A stretch of 64,000 nt of DNA from Hypomyces perniciosus (GCA_008477525.1 SPDT01000001.1:930001-994000), one strand, 5' to 3'; shown: positions 48,120 through 58,525, counted from the first letter of the stretch. Made by a program: numbers and translations. The notes: generated by a model not told the origin, from the letters alone.

Positions 48120-48600
48120 TGCAACCCCTTCCCCATCCGTCCAATCTGCCCTCCGTAGTACTTCCCCTCGGCTCCGGCGCCGAGCGCCTTGATTGGCACC
48201 TTCCTCATCAGTCAGCCCATTTCCACGGGCTTGAGCCGGATCTTCGCCTCCACATCAACGACGTTCTTGTTGAGCAGCACAAGCTTCGGCAGCTTTGGCA
48301 CCACCGCGGCATGTCGGCCGATTCCAATGATGTCGCATGCGCCGCTCTCGAGCGCCGCTTCCATACCTTCACGGCTGCGGAAGCCGCCTGTCACCATAAG
48401 CGGGATCCGTGGATCCGGTTGCTGGTGACGTCTGGTCGGCCTGAAACATGGAGGGGTTCTCGTACCAAGTATTCAAGGTGCATTGGTGCAGGATACGGTG
48501 GATTGCTGAAATTTACGTTTTTCCCAAATCGCCTCTCAAGTTCATTGCGCCTTAATGATTGACGTGGACACCAATAATAGCTCCGCCTCCGTGGCACTCC
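48120..48600 (-). pseudogene. Old yellow enzyme (NADH:flavin oxidoreductase) 3' relic
   Basis: On the minus strand, 48,410-48,210 reads RIPLMVTGGFRSREGMEAAL, then SGACDIIGIGRHAAVVPKLP. This is the C-terminal FMN-phosphate-binding region of fungal OYE-like oxidoreductases (LMVTGGFR..GM, CDIIGIGR). Upstream, in another frame, 48,600-48,420 gives weaker matches (YENPSMFQ), so at least one frameshift separates the two. The N-terminal barrel with the substrate-binding residues is absent. It therefore looks like a decayed 3' end rather than a working enzyme. The intact family reduces enones using FMN and NAD(P)H and is common in metabolite clusters. It is divergent from the MBL relic, with a 190-bp repeat between them. 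Confidence 0.7.
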
Positions 48601-48634
48601 ACATCTGACACTAAGGTAGGCGGAGATTCGGTGA

Positions 48635-48823
48635 TATTTATCACAGGTCCGATCCGGCCCAAAGGCTGCTAAAGTTCCTTAATTAGTAATTAAATTAAAT
48701 GTCGGAGTCATTAATAACCAGTCCGATCCGGGTTGAACCTTAAACGGCCAATAAATAAGTAACTAAATTACCCCTAATCATAAATGGCTGATTAATCGGT
48801 CGATCCCATCAGCGAATCGAGTT
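48635..48823 (+). repeat. 190-bp repeat, copy 1 (between OYE and MBL relics)
   Basis: Aligns along its length with 53,018-53,205, from ATTTATCACAGGTCCGATCC to CCCATCAG.GA.T.GAGTT. It contains two GTCCGATCCGG motifs and the AATCATAAA.GGCTGATTAAT segment. No clear terminal inverted repeats or target duplication were found. It lies between two divergent relic genes, as copy 2 lies between two divergent intact genes, so it may be shared promoter sequence or a small insertion. Confidence 0.8.
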
Positions 48824-48829
48824 CCCTCC

Positions 48830-49284
48830 ATTTCATAGCAGTTGCTACTTGCCACATGGTTTGGATTACGGCATTTTCGACCCAAATATACAAGAAGTTG
48901 CTAAATCCAGACACCATCCAGTACAGGGTGGTGAAATTTCTGGGATGGTGCTTTGGGTGCCGGCTTTGCGGCTTGCTGTCTGCGGAGACATAGTTTACGG
49001 CCAGGTGCATCAGATGTTGGTCGAAGCACATACTCCGGCCAAGCGAGCGGAATGGATCAGAGTCATTGAGAAGGTTGAGTCACTGGATCCCTTGTATGTA
49101 GTGCCTGGGCGATTGCCAGGAAGGTGAGGTCATGGAGCGATGGCATTTGCCCAACACTAAGAAGTATCTGCAGGATTGCGAACATATTTTGAAGGGCAAA
49201 CCAAAAAGTTCTGAAGATATAGTAAGCCAAATGGTGAAATTCTACCCGGATCGATTCAACCTTGCCGCATTAGTTCCGGGATAG
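48830..49284 (+). pseudogene. Metallo-beta-lactamase-fold hydrolase 3' relic
   Basis: Reading from about 48,849 gives LWVPALRLAVCGDIVYGQVH, then QMLVEAHTPAKRAEWI and VESLDPLYVVPG. This matches the second half of fungal MBL-fold hydrolases (VPSLRLVVGGDVVYGD.H, then LxPxxVVPGH). The histidine expected after VVPG is lost at what looks like a one-base insertion near 49,112. The frame then resumes as GEVMERWHLPNTKKYLQD and ends RFNLAALVPG at TAG 49,282-49,284. The N-terminal half with the zinc-binding HxHxDH motif is missing. The gene is truncated and frameshifted, so no zinc hydrolase activity is expected. In fungal polyketide clusters such proteins often act as thioesterases, but that role is only suggestive here. 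Confidence 0.68.
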
Positions 49285-49818
49285 ATGGTTGCGATGAGAG
49301 AAAATGCAGTCTAGAATATAGCTCCGTCAAGCTTTCTCTGTGCACCTGGCTGTACATGAATATAGGAAATGGTTCGATCGAATTATACACCTTAAATGAA
49401 ACGCAGTCATGACATGTCCTTTCTGTAGCCCTGTTATTACGCACTCATAAGTTATCCTAGGCACGCTTTGCCAATAGTAGGTCGTTTGCTTAACCGTTCT
49501 CTGGTTTGTATAAGTCATTTTGCGAGTGCACGGATGGGGAAAGTGGTACCAAAAAAGTCTTATGGAGTACGTACTCTATCCCCGCATTCCAGGAGAATGT
49601 CGAAAGCCGAATACTCCGTAACCTGGAGTATCAACGAGCAGCTTCAAGTGGGGCTCAGATAGATTTGGACCGAGCTGGTTGCGTCAGCACCATGTTCTCT
49701 TCATTCATCACTCAAAAAAGGCCGTGATGGCGCTTTTCTCTCTATATATTGTCATTGCCGTTTGATACGCAAAGCACAACAAATATCCCCATGGTTACAT
49801 GTAATTGAATGTCTTGCC
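49285..49818 (+). promoter_or_regulatory. Upstream region of the bZIP gene
   Basis: 534 bp without a convincing gene; the small frames on both strands show no family signature. It ends at GCCATGG, the chosen bZIP start. No recognised factor site was identified. Confidence 0.35.
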
Positions 49819-51443
49819 ATGGATTCGGAGCATAATCAAAGCCTCGGGGCTACGTCGCTGAACCATTTGGGTGCGGGCGATCCCATGAACTCCAACCGGA
49901 GACACCGGGGACGCCCATTGGAGTCGTCAGGAGAGCCGTCTGTAGATGTGAGGAGGCCTTAAAGGTTAGAAGATGTGTACTGTTGGTTGCTAACGGGGAA
50001 GGTGTATTACAGAAACAAAGAGCTCGAGCCCGTAACGCACAGGAGGCTTTCCGACGTCGGAAAGAAGCTACTCTGATAGCTCTACAGCAGCAAAACTTGG
50101 CTCTGGCCGACATTATTGAAAAAATGAGCACTGGATTTATTGATTTTGCCGATGAGCTTCTCCGGTCGGAATTTGTCCGTAACGACCCTGGTCTGACCTA
50201 TCAGTTGTCTCTTGCAATGCAACGATTTGTGCGACTGGCACAAGCAGCTAGCACACAATCAGTAGGAGGAGTTGGTACCGTTCATGAATCTCCAACCAGC
50301 GGACCATCAAGCAGCATCAATGCAATACCGCCATCACTACCCGCAGGAAGAGTCATGCCAGGAGATGCTTCATCGCTGTTCTGGCAGCATCACTCTCAGC
50401 CATTAACATTTAGCGGGGCGATATTTTCGTCGCTTGATCCTGTCCAAGAGCAACAAGCTCTCGGAGCTAGTTCCCTCATGGGACCTCTTGGGATCGCTCT
50501 AACTATCCGGCCGCCCCTCTCTGTGGAGTCGGCTGCTGTTCGGTTCCCATTCGGGTACAAGTTACTTCTCCACACCTTGAATTTTGTCTATTACTCACTC
50601 CTTGGAGATTTGGACTATGCGCCACATTTGGCAGACCGGATATTCCACTCTACATTAGATGAATACAGCCGACCAGAGATTTTGTCCGCTATTCGATGGT
50701 ATTTGAGACCTGGGCAGCCTTATACAGTCTGTCTAGGCGCACTCTACCATCAATCGTTGGATTCGAAAACCATGTCTGTAAAAGGGCCAACACAGGAACT
50801 CATTCACTCGGGCAATACGTGGACCTTTGGCGATGCTATCTTGAGACCTAAAGAATATCAGGGAGAGCGAGAGGAGTACATGAGTGCGTACCAAGTTGAG
50901 GAATACGTCAAATCACGAGCCATCTCTGGACTGAGCGAGCATACTCTATATTTACAATCCAACGAGCTGCACCAATGCCCTCCAACTAGCGTAAATAAAA
51001 AGAAACCTGCCGCCTCAAAACGTTTGTTGTCGGCTATGTCACCATATGAAGTTGCAGATATCACCACCGCCGAAAGTTCCAGAAATGTGGTCAATAATTT
51101 CCGTCCCACTCAACCTGGCGGAAATACCAATACAGCGAACTCATCCACTCAATATAGTTGCGAAAGTGTTGAGAGACTGTTTATTGATGGAATGTCAAAG
51201 GCATGGGAAGGAAATTCTTTGTTCGATCATCGAGCTACGACTATCACTAATGCCGCTTCCACAACAACCATCCCTCCTCCTCCCCTCCTTGGACAGCTGC
51301 CATCTTCTGGTGAGCAGTTGCTTGCGATAGATGTTAACTCCTTTATGCAAAGATTATCTGCTGCTTCAACCTGTCTTGCTCATGGGCCCGGCTACCCACG
51401 TAGTAAGATAGAACAACTCCTGTTGGAGTCTTTAGTCTTATAA
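49819..51443 (+). CDS. bZIP transcription factor, probable cluster regulator
   Basis: Two exons, 49,819-49,947 and 50,013-51,443, joined over a 65-bp intron (donor GTGAGG, branch GCTAAC, acceptor TTACAG), giving 519 residues. The join restores an N-terminus (MDSEHNQSLG, then RRHRGRPLESSGEPSVD) directly ahead of the basic region KQRARARNAQEAFRRRKEAT. Residues 51-59 fit the bZIP N-x7-R rule, with AQ and FRRR as in Yap-type factors. The zipper heptads that follow are weak and short (residues ~63-80). Residues ~220-340 (FPFGYKLLLHTLNFVYYSLL) resemble the C-terminal region of fungal cluster bZIPs, and a Ser/Thr-rich linker separates the two. It acts in the nucleus and probably controls neighbouring genes. 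Its 3' end converges on the toxD-like gene, 168 bp away. Confidence 0.88.
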
Positions 51444-51611
51444 CTGATAAATCTGCATAGCCATGAGTATCTCAATGAAATTATGAGGATAATTGGAAGC
51501 CTTGAAATATCCGTGTGGAAAAAGAAGGACAGTGTCGAACATTTTTCATGCTTATTAGCAATGGAGCTGACGCCAAATCAACCTTACTTGCGAAGAGACG
51601 CCAATAAGAGG

Positions 51612-52796
51612 CTAATCCGCTAAGCGAATGATGTATTTGCATCCACTATTTTTCCCATCCCTCAGATTTTTCAAGCCTTGTGAAATCCCTTCCAGACCTC
51701 CTTCGACGACTTCATATGGATGGTGAGTGATTAGATGGTTGGCCTGTGCATGCGAGAGGAATCGGAATATAACATGCCCAAAAGCTTTTCGAGCAATATT
51801 CGGAATCTCATCCCCTTCTAGGCCTGGTGGGCCATTGGGCTCCCAAAGTAATGGTGCAAAGGAAACAGTAACCTTGATCCCGGGGCTAATGCTGGCAGGA
51901 GGATCCTGTGGAAGGACAAGACTCAGGTTCCCATTAGTCGGACTTAGGACCGGTGATAGAAGTGATATTGTCTCTGGTGTGCTAATTGCATCCAGAATAT
52001 ATTCTATCTTCGGAGCGACTTTCTGGATCTCGTGCAGGATGAATTCGGATCCTTTACGGTAATCTATAACAATGTCACCCTTGACACTGTCTACAAGTGA
52101 CGACACAAAGTCTGTTCCACGGCCTGCGATGGCAATAATAGGGTGGATATTTGATAGGCGAGCTAGCTTAACAGCAAAGGCGCCCACTGTTGATGTTGCA
52201 CCATATATAACAAGCGGCGTGGACCTTGCTGCAGGATTCCATGGCTCCGGTAAGCTGAGTTCTTGGTAAAGATTTAGCGCGGCGGTGACAAATCCAAGTC
52301 CATATGATGCGGCTTCTATAAGACAGATCAGTACTTCGTATGATTTAACTGAACGAACTAGGGCCAACTCGGGACGAACCGGCGAAGGAGACATGATCGG
52401 GCAAGAAATAGGTTGTAAAGTTAGGACCAATGGCGTATTCTGCAAATCCACCACCATGGTTCGTACATGCTACACGATCACCGATCTTGAACTCCTTGAC
52501 ATTAGAACCTAATGATAGATTAGTAGTTGGTTCGCAAATACCTTCGCTCCATATTCTGGTCACCACAAACCGACGGAGTGAACATATCCAGCAATATCTT
52601 TCCCTGGATTCGCATATGGCTTTGCCTTGAGCATTCCAAGAAGTCCGCTGGCCACTACTGGGTTTGCAGTTTTCCAGTCGACTGGATTGAGTCCAATAGT
52701 GACAACTTGGATGATGAGTTCATCAGGTGACGGAGTCGGAATCAAACTTTCAATTATTTTGACACTGAGGTTCTCCAATACCAAAGCTTCCTTCAT
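51612..52796 (-). CDS. toxD-like MDR reductase (zinc-independent enoyl/quinone reductase)
   Basis: Three exons on the minus strand (52,796-52,571; 52,508-52,380; 52,315-51,612) with 62-bp and 64-bp GT..AG introns give 352 residues. The spliced product follows fungal toxD-like medium-chain reductases: MKEALVLENLSVKIIESLIP, GLNPVDWK, PGKDIAGYVHSVGSNVKEFK, GDRV, GGGFAEYA, then SFAEAASYGLGFVTAALNLY and LPEPW. The NADPH-binding motif YGATSTVG is at residues 156-163. Structural and catalytic zinc ligands of alcohol dehydrogenases are absent, as usual in this group. Such enzymes reduce activated double bonds, in some clusters in trans for a polyketide synthase, but no synthase is present here. A CRE-like GACGTCA lies at 52,863-52,869, about 65 bp upstream of the start. 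Divergent from the small SDR. Confidence 0.92.
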
Positions 52797-53435
52797 TTTG
52801 CAGGACCAGAACTTTTTTGAGAATGATATTCACAGTTTATAAAACCTGGTCCTCGGCAGCTAGACGTCACGGCTTTATACGAAGTGCGGATAGGTAGTAA
52901 TTAATCCCTGCTGTACACTCGAATCATAAAACCACCATTCATCTTTTTGGCAAGTTGGCATGAAGCACAATAATTAACAACCGGTCATCCCGTAGCGGCT
53001 TATTAGAGGTTTCTGCTATTTATCACAGGTCCGATCCGGACTAAAGGAAGCTAAAGTCGCTTTATCAGTGATTGATTTAAATGTCGGAGCCATTAATAAC
53101 CAGTCCGATCTGGGTTAAATATTGAACAGCTGATAAATAAGTAAATAAATTACCCCCAATCATAAACGGCTGATTAATCGATCAATCCCATCAGTGAGTT
53201 GAGTTTCGGAGCCATTAGTAATAAGGATACTTTAATAACTGGTCAGTCCGATCAAATTGAGGTCATTGTACAGATTGGTGTTTGAGACCATCCACTCTTC
53301 CCACAATGATTAATAATCGCCAAACTTAGTGGTATTTAGAGCTTGGTATGTTCAATCCTGAGATGATCTTTGTTACCTCACCTTTGTTAAATATTACAAG
53401 ATAGTATTTTACGTGAAAACGTACAGTAAGTCGCC
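52797..53435. promoter_or_regulatory. Divergent promoter region, toxD-like gene and small SDR
   Basis: 639 bp between two divergent start codons. It holds a CRE/bZIP-like GACGTCA at 52,863-52,869 and the second copy of the 190-bp repeat (53,018-53,205). A further AGTCCGATCAAATTG motif lies near 53,245. Shared control by the neighbouring bZIP factor is an inference from position. Confidence 0.5.
53018..53205 (+). repeat. 190-bp repeat, copy 2 (divergent toxD-like/SDR promoter)
   Basis: Same orientation as 48,635-48,823 and alignable along its length with scattered substitutions. It contains GGTCCGATCCGG and AGTCCGATCTGG. Its location between two transcribed divergent genes raises the possibility of promoter function. 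Confidence 0.8.
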
Positions 53436-54273
53436 ATGGCTACAGCTCCGGTGATTCTCATCCTCGGAAGCGGATCCGGAATCGGGCTGGGAGTAGCACA
53501 AGCCTTTGCCGCCAAAGGGTACAAAGTTGCGTCGACATCACGATCGGGGAATTTAAAGTACGGGAACGCAGGAAATGCCATCGCTTTACATATTGAAAGC
53601 GATTTATCTAATCCCGAGTCTGTCGTTGATGTTTTCCGCAAGGTCAATAGCAGCCTCGGACCTCCAAGTGTGGTTGTGTATAATGGTGAGTACTCCATGG
53701 CTTAGATACAATCCACCTCTCTACACTGGCACGGAAACTAAATAATTCCACTACTTGTCGCATGCAGCTTTCGCCCATACACCAAATCCAGCAGACGATC
53801 CGCTGTCGCTATCTGTCAGGGATTTAAACCAAGACTTCCAAGTCAATACGGCCAGTGTCCTAGTTGCAGCTCAAGAAGCCGTAGATACATTCGACAAACT
53901 GCCCACTTCAGCATCCCGAACCTTTATTTACACGGGTAACAAGCTTAACACTGGCCCAATAGGACCATTTCTCAGTCTAGGAATTGGGAAGTCTGCTTCG
54001 GCACACCTGATTGAATCTGCGTCCAAGGCATACGCGCCGAGAGGATACAGGTAATAAATGCAGCCCTACCACATTGTCTGTCAATTACTTACACACTGTT
54101 TAAGATTTTACTTTGCAGATGAGCGCAAACCTGATGGGTCTCCACCATACGGTGGGATCAACGGGCCGGCGCATGGCCATTTCTATACAGAGCTAGCAGA
54201 TGGCGATCAAAAGCTTCCGTGGCAAGCTACATTTGTGGCAGGGACAGGCTACAAGGACTTTAGCAGTTATTGA
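53436..54273 (+). CDS. Atypical short-chain dehydrogenase-like protein
   Basis: Exons 53,436-53,685, 53,768-54,050 and 54,105-54,273 with 82-bp and 54-bp introns give 233 residues. For intron 2 the acceptor TTTAAG is chosen over the later TTTGCAG because it keeps the frame and gives GYRFYFADERKPDG, matching the conserved FYxADER segment of this fungal family. The N-terminus is a nucleotide-binding Rossmann strand (VILILGSGSGIG, residues 6-17). The central Asn110 (DFQVNTAS) is present. Lys158 of the YxxxK site is kept, but the Tyr position is Leu154 (LGIGK), so classical SDR catalysis is doubtful. The C-terminus (PWQATFVAGTGYKDF) is typical of these small proteins. The role is unknown. Confidence 0.87.
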
Positions 54274-54498
54274 TGGCGAATAATTTAGGTATCACCGGCC
54301 AGTACAATGAAGACCAGGGAAGCAGTAATTACTCAGTTATAAGAAGTATTATTAAATACTACTATGAGAGAGCCTCGAATAAACTTTTGGGTTCCCAAGA
54401 GAGCACCGCGATTCTGCGCATTGAGCCCCTCAAGCTGCGTTCTATGTAGTTAGCGTGCAGGGTTGGCAGGTCTTGTAGATAGGCTTCAATTATTCTTC

Positions 54499-56345
54499 GT
54501 CTCTAGAAGCGATCCCCTCTCTTTTCCCATCCAGCCCCGATTCCTTCTTATATAACTTCTATGCATCCAGAAACAACCTAATATCTCTCCCTAATACTTC
54601 CCGCCACATTTCAACAATGCATACATACTAGGCCATTTATTCAGCTAGACCGGGGACTATTGAGACCTCTATCTCAGCCGCTCATACCTTCTAGCCAGCT
54701 ATAGCAGCCCTAATCAGCCTAGCCGGCTGTTTTCAACAGCCTAGAAAGCCGCAACCAGGATGGCTTGAAATCCGCTGCTCACAACTTGTAAGACCTGTCT
54801 TTGAAGACGTGTTTGAAGCTGCCAATTCTGTCTTGGCTACTTGACCTCAACTGGCTTCCCTACCCTGATAGAGCTATCAGGATCATCTGCCACATCTAGT
54901 TCCTAGTTATTTCATAGAACCTCTATGGTGGTTGAATATCTCTTCTCACCATGTTCACTGAGATAGCTTGGTAAAGTAGTCGTCACAGGGCCTGAGCTAT
55001 TCAGCGTCATCATAGTCTATGGTCATTGGCTGGTTCTAGGCGGACTTATCTGAAAATGCCATTTTTCGTAGCTTGTATAACCATTTCATTGCCAAATTCA
55101 GGTTTTATAGCCATTTCATTGCCAACTTCAGGTTTTCTAGATTGCAGTTCCATACTAAGCAGGCCCAAACAACCCGCACCGATATTGATTCACTGATAGC
55201 TCGGCTTTCAACGCCAGATTTATGCACCTGTACATTTTAGTTGGGTCAATGTTGTTGAAGTTCATTTTAGACGAATCAAGTTGTGACGACCCAAAGACTT
55301 GTGCTGGAACAGAGATCTAGACTGTATATTCAATAAGTTCCATATTTCAACCAATAATTCTCCTATGAAAGCGGGTATTTGTTTCAAACCCTTTGGACTC
55401 TCCAAGTTGCTCCAGGGTTGCTTTCAGTCAATGCTTTATGCGAATATTACCTCGAAAGTTACTGTAGACTACACGTAATGGAAAAAGAATCTTCAAGGCA
55501 GCTAAGTTGTCTTGATTGTCATAGAGAAGCGGGTACATGGCGTCAAAGTATGCGATATCTGCCGCACCATCAAAATCCCAGAAGCGAAGGATCACATACC
55601 GATGCGAATAGCTAGGTCTAGCAACAACGACACTACTGATATATCTCTCTGAACCTGGAAAACATACCTCGTCAACCACCACGAAGGTTGTAGTAAAATA
55701 GCTAGGAACTAGGTACAGCTATGATCCTGTCCACACAAGCCGGAAGAGAGAAGACAGTCACAGCTAGGTAGGTCAGACGGCCAAAGACGGTGTGAGCAGC
55801 AACGCCCTGATCATCGCGATCAACAAGGGATCAGCAAGTGGCTGACACAGCTATGTTACAACTCTGATACAATAGTCCCTGATCACCAAGATGCTGCTGT
55901 ATAAGAAAGCTGCATCTAGCCCTTCGTTTAGATAGAATCAAGAGTGTCGTGTTGCCTGCTTTCCTAGGCATCTGTGTACGTTGTTCTAGTCATCTAATTG
56001 AGCCTTGTTGCGTGATAGACGGTCTGCAAAGGTCGGTCTTACAAGTTGTTTGCAACAGCCTTCAAACCTAGCGGGCAGTAGCTTTCTAGCTAGGCCGGCA
56101 GCAGCCTTCTAGGTAGATGAAATCAGACAGCTATGTAGATCATGACTGCCACAGCCAGCTAGAAGGTCTTAGCGGCTAAGACAGAGGTCTCAAAGTCCCC
56201 TGCCTAGCCGGATGGATGACCTAGCTACGTCAGTCGTGTTGGAATGTGGCAACAAGAATCGGATCGAGATGTGATGTTGTTTCCGGACACAGAGGATAGA
56301 TAGGGAAGGGAACTAAGTGGATGGAGACCGCCTTCTAGACTCGCT
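54499..56345. mobile_element. Non-coding element with about 320-bp inverted repeats
   Basis: 54,499-54,810 and 56,018-56,345 are imperfect reverse complements. Shared blocks include GGGGACT.TTGAGACCTCT, TAGCCGCT.A.ACCTTCTAG, CCGGAAACAAC-like and ACAACTTGTAAGACC. The arms enclose about 1.2 kb without a recognisable transposase and with a 30-bp tandem duplication at 55,081-55,140. Many CTAG and TA steps suggest mild RIP. It fits a non-autonomous DNA transposon (large MITE or foldback type). Exact ends and target duplication could not be fixed. Confidence 0.65.
55081..55140 (+). repeat. 30-bp tandem duplication
   Basis: Two adjacent units, each CCATTTCATTGCCAA.TTCA then GGTTTT.TAG, differing at two positions, inside the long-TIR element. 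Confidence 0.9.
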
Positions 56346-56635
56346 GAGTGACTGTTTCTTCTATGTCTGGGCCACTGGCCTGTATCGTATTTATGCGACA
56401 GAATCCTACTCCTGCCACTCCCACGTCACTTTACCTATTTTCACTTCGTAAATGCCTTTCGATTTTCACCAAGGCCCACTGCATGACTAACTATCCCTAA
56501 CCCGACATTTTCTTGAATTTTTCATACATGTGTGTGTGATGTCTAATCTGCACCGCATTCATCGAAATTGCCAAGCAATTCACCTCTGGCCCTGCTTTTT
56601 GGTTTGCTCAGGATTTCTCACAAAGCTTCCTTTAC

Positions 56636-58486
56636 CTACGTTACAGCAAACTTACTTCTCCGCCTCAAAGCCGCTCCGCAAAAATAAAGCACGAATATCC
56701 CAATCACGCCTCCACAACTTAATCCTGCTAACAAACTCACTCCCTTCCCGACACCTAGGTTAATAAATAGAGGCCGCGAAAAATGAATTGCGCCACATCC
56801 CAGACTGCTTCGAACGAAATCATTTGCCGCAAACAAACTGGCGCTATATTTGGGATAACTTAAAGCAATATAGATAAAAATTACCTGAAAGATAGCGAAT
56901 ATCCCGATGACGATGATTGTCACGCCGATAGTGGGGACGATCCAGTGAATCTCCGGGCTAGAATTTCCTGTCCAACCAAAAAGGAAGAGGCCTATAGGAA
57001 CTAGGAAACTGGCGGGAAGACCAGGAATCAGACGGTGCTCAGGCTCGCCTAAACCCCGCATCCGGATACTAGGTTCGAAGATTTTCCGAAGATAAGTAAC
57101 ATAAAGAACAATAGATATAATGACGCCGACACTAATAGAGAGAAATATAAGACCGACCTGGCCGGAATTCATGCCATAGCCATTAGTCGGAGATGCACGG
57201 CCAGGAAGGCCTGTAGCATATACAAAGGGGAAAACTTCAAAAAAGGAATAAAAAATTGCATACATAAGGCCAGTATATAGGCTAGTAAAGAGAACTGATG
57301 GGTCAAGCAGATTAATTTGAAGAGGTCGCCAGAGACTCTGTACGATAACTTCATTAATCGTTAGTTTAGCTTGGCCGATTTCTGATTGTGACCGCAAGGT
57401 GTTGTTCCTGGTAAGTTGGCGGAGGCGCTTAGCGCGCCGGAGCAGAATGTTTGCTGTGGATGTTTCGGGTAAAAAAATGAACAGAAGCACAAAAACAGGA
57501 CCAGCAAGCCAGACAATCTCCCACAAAGACCAGTGCCAGTTTGTGGCTGGAACTGAGAAGCCTGAAAGGATAGGTCCAATAGCTGGGCCGGCGGTGGCGA
57601 ACGCGGCCCAGCCAGTAAGCGCGTACGGCAGCTGGATAAGATTGTAGATATCGCCAAGAGACGCGCCACCGGTGGCCAAACACGGGGAACCAAAAAAGCC
57701 TTGCAAAAAACGCATGACGATTAATGCGGGGAAATTGTTGACAGTAGCAGTTCCAATCGAAATCGCAACGAAGATGCCGAAGGTGAGTATATATGGTGGA
57801 TTGCGGCCAATCACTGGAATCTCAGAGAGAGGGGAGAACAATAAAGGGCCGATGCCATAGCCAAGTACATACATTGAAAGCCCTAGTGATGCAACTTCTG
57901 GCTCGAGACCAAATTTGGCTTCAATATATGGTTGAGATGGTGTTATGATTGCGGATCCAATATATACGGAAAGTGTATACAGATAGATCTGGAGGGTTAC
58001 TAGGGCTTTCCTTATAGCTGACCAGTTTTGTGGATTTTCCAGATCATCTGTGCTGTACCAGTCGACTAGAATAATACCATCTTCCGTCTTCTTAGGCTGG
58101 ATCCTAGATTGCAATGACCTTATACTTTCTTGGCGTGTCGCATCAGCGTATGCTTGCGCTAAAGAAGCTGTTGATTCAACCAGTGACATCTGAGGACGAG
58201 AAATAACTCTTGAAAGTGTTTGGCTATCGATTTCGCTTTCTTCTGATAAGTGCGAATGAAAATCTGCAGCTTCTGGCGCGATTGATAGGCTATTTGCATC
58301 ATCTCTGATGTTTTCCATAGGAACAGTGATGGTTGCAGGAATGGCATTTGACGAAGACATGCCTATCGGGTTGTATGAGGTCGGGCATTGAAAATCTGGT
58401 TGTTCCTCAAGATACTTCAGAGCTGTGCCCTTAGTTACCCATCGGATTAAGGTGCCTAACGTCGTATCGCGAATTAAGTGAGCCAT
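56636..58486 (-). CDS. MFS drug:H+ antiporter (DHA1 family)
   Basis: Single-exon membrane transporter of 616 residues from the Met at 58,486. The open frame extends 13 codons further (Met at 58,525), but the later Met starts the family-typical MAHLIRDTTLGTLIRWVT and LEEQPDFQCP N-terminus. A long acidic/Ser-rich cytoplasmic leader (residues ~40-145) precedes WYSTDDLENPQNWS, the usual lead-in to the first helix. Twelve hydrophobic segments follow. Signature motifs are GPLLFSPLSEIPVIGR (motif A-like, after helix 2), RFLQGFFGSP (helix 4) and GPAIGPILSGF (antiporter motif C, helix 5), with LPET after helix 6. The family exports drugs or fungal metabolites using the proton gradient. In this context it probably exports the cluster product or its toxic intermediates. 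It appears intact. Confidence 0.93.
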   Translation of the reverse strand: MAHLIRDTTLGTLIRWVTKGTALKYLEEQPDFQCPTSYNPIGMSSSNAIPATITVPMENIRDDANSLSIAPEAADFHSHLSEESEIDSQTLSRVISRPQMSLVESTASLAQAYADATRQESIRSLQSRIQPKKTEDGIILVDWYSTDDLENPQNWSAIRKALVTLQIYLYTLSVYIGSAIITPSQPYIEAKFGLEPEVASLGLSMYVLGYGIGPLLFSPLSEIPVIGRNPPYILTFGIFVAISIGTATVNNFPALIVMRFLQGFFGSPCLATGGASLGDIYNLIQLPYALTGWAAFATAGPAIGPILSGFSVPATNWHWSLWEIVWLAGPVFVLLFIFLPETSTANILLRRAKRLRQLTRNNTLRSQSEIGQAKLTINEVIVQSLWRPLQINLLDPSVLFTSLYTGLMYAIFYSFFEVFPFVYATGLPGRASPTNGYGMNSGQVGLIFLSISVGVIISIVLYVTYLRKIFEPSIRMRGLGEPEHRLIPGLPASFLVPIGLFLFGWTGNSSPEIHWIVPTIGVTIIVIGIFAIFQVIFIYIALSYPKYSASLFAANDFVRSSLGCGAIHFSRPLFINLGVGKGVSLLAGLSCGGVIGIFVLYFCGAALRRRSKFAVT

Positions 58487-58525
58487 GATGTGTAGAAACG
58501 GAGTCGAAGCTTCTCTGACGTTCAA

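Noticed and set aside
48119..48562. 147-codon plus-strand frame
   Set aside because: Antisense to the old-yellow-enzyme relic, which has clear family motifs on the minus strand.
52285..52842. Several plus-strand frames across 51,727-52,842
   Set aside because: Antisense shadows of the toxD-like gene exons.
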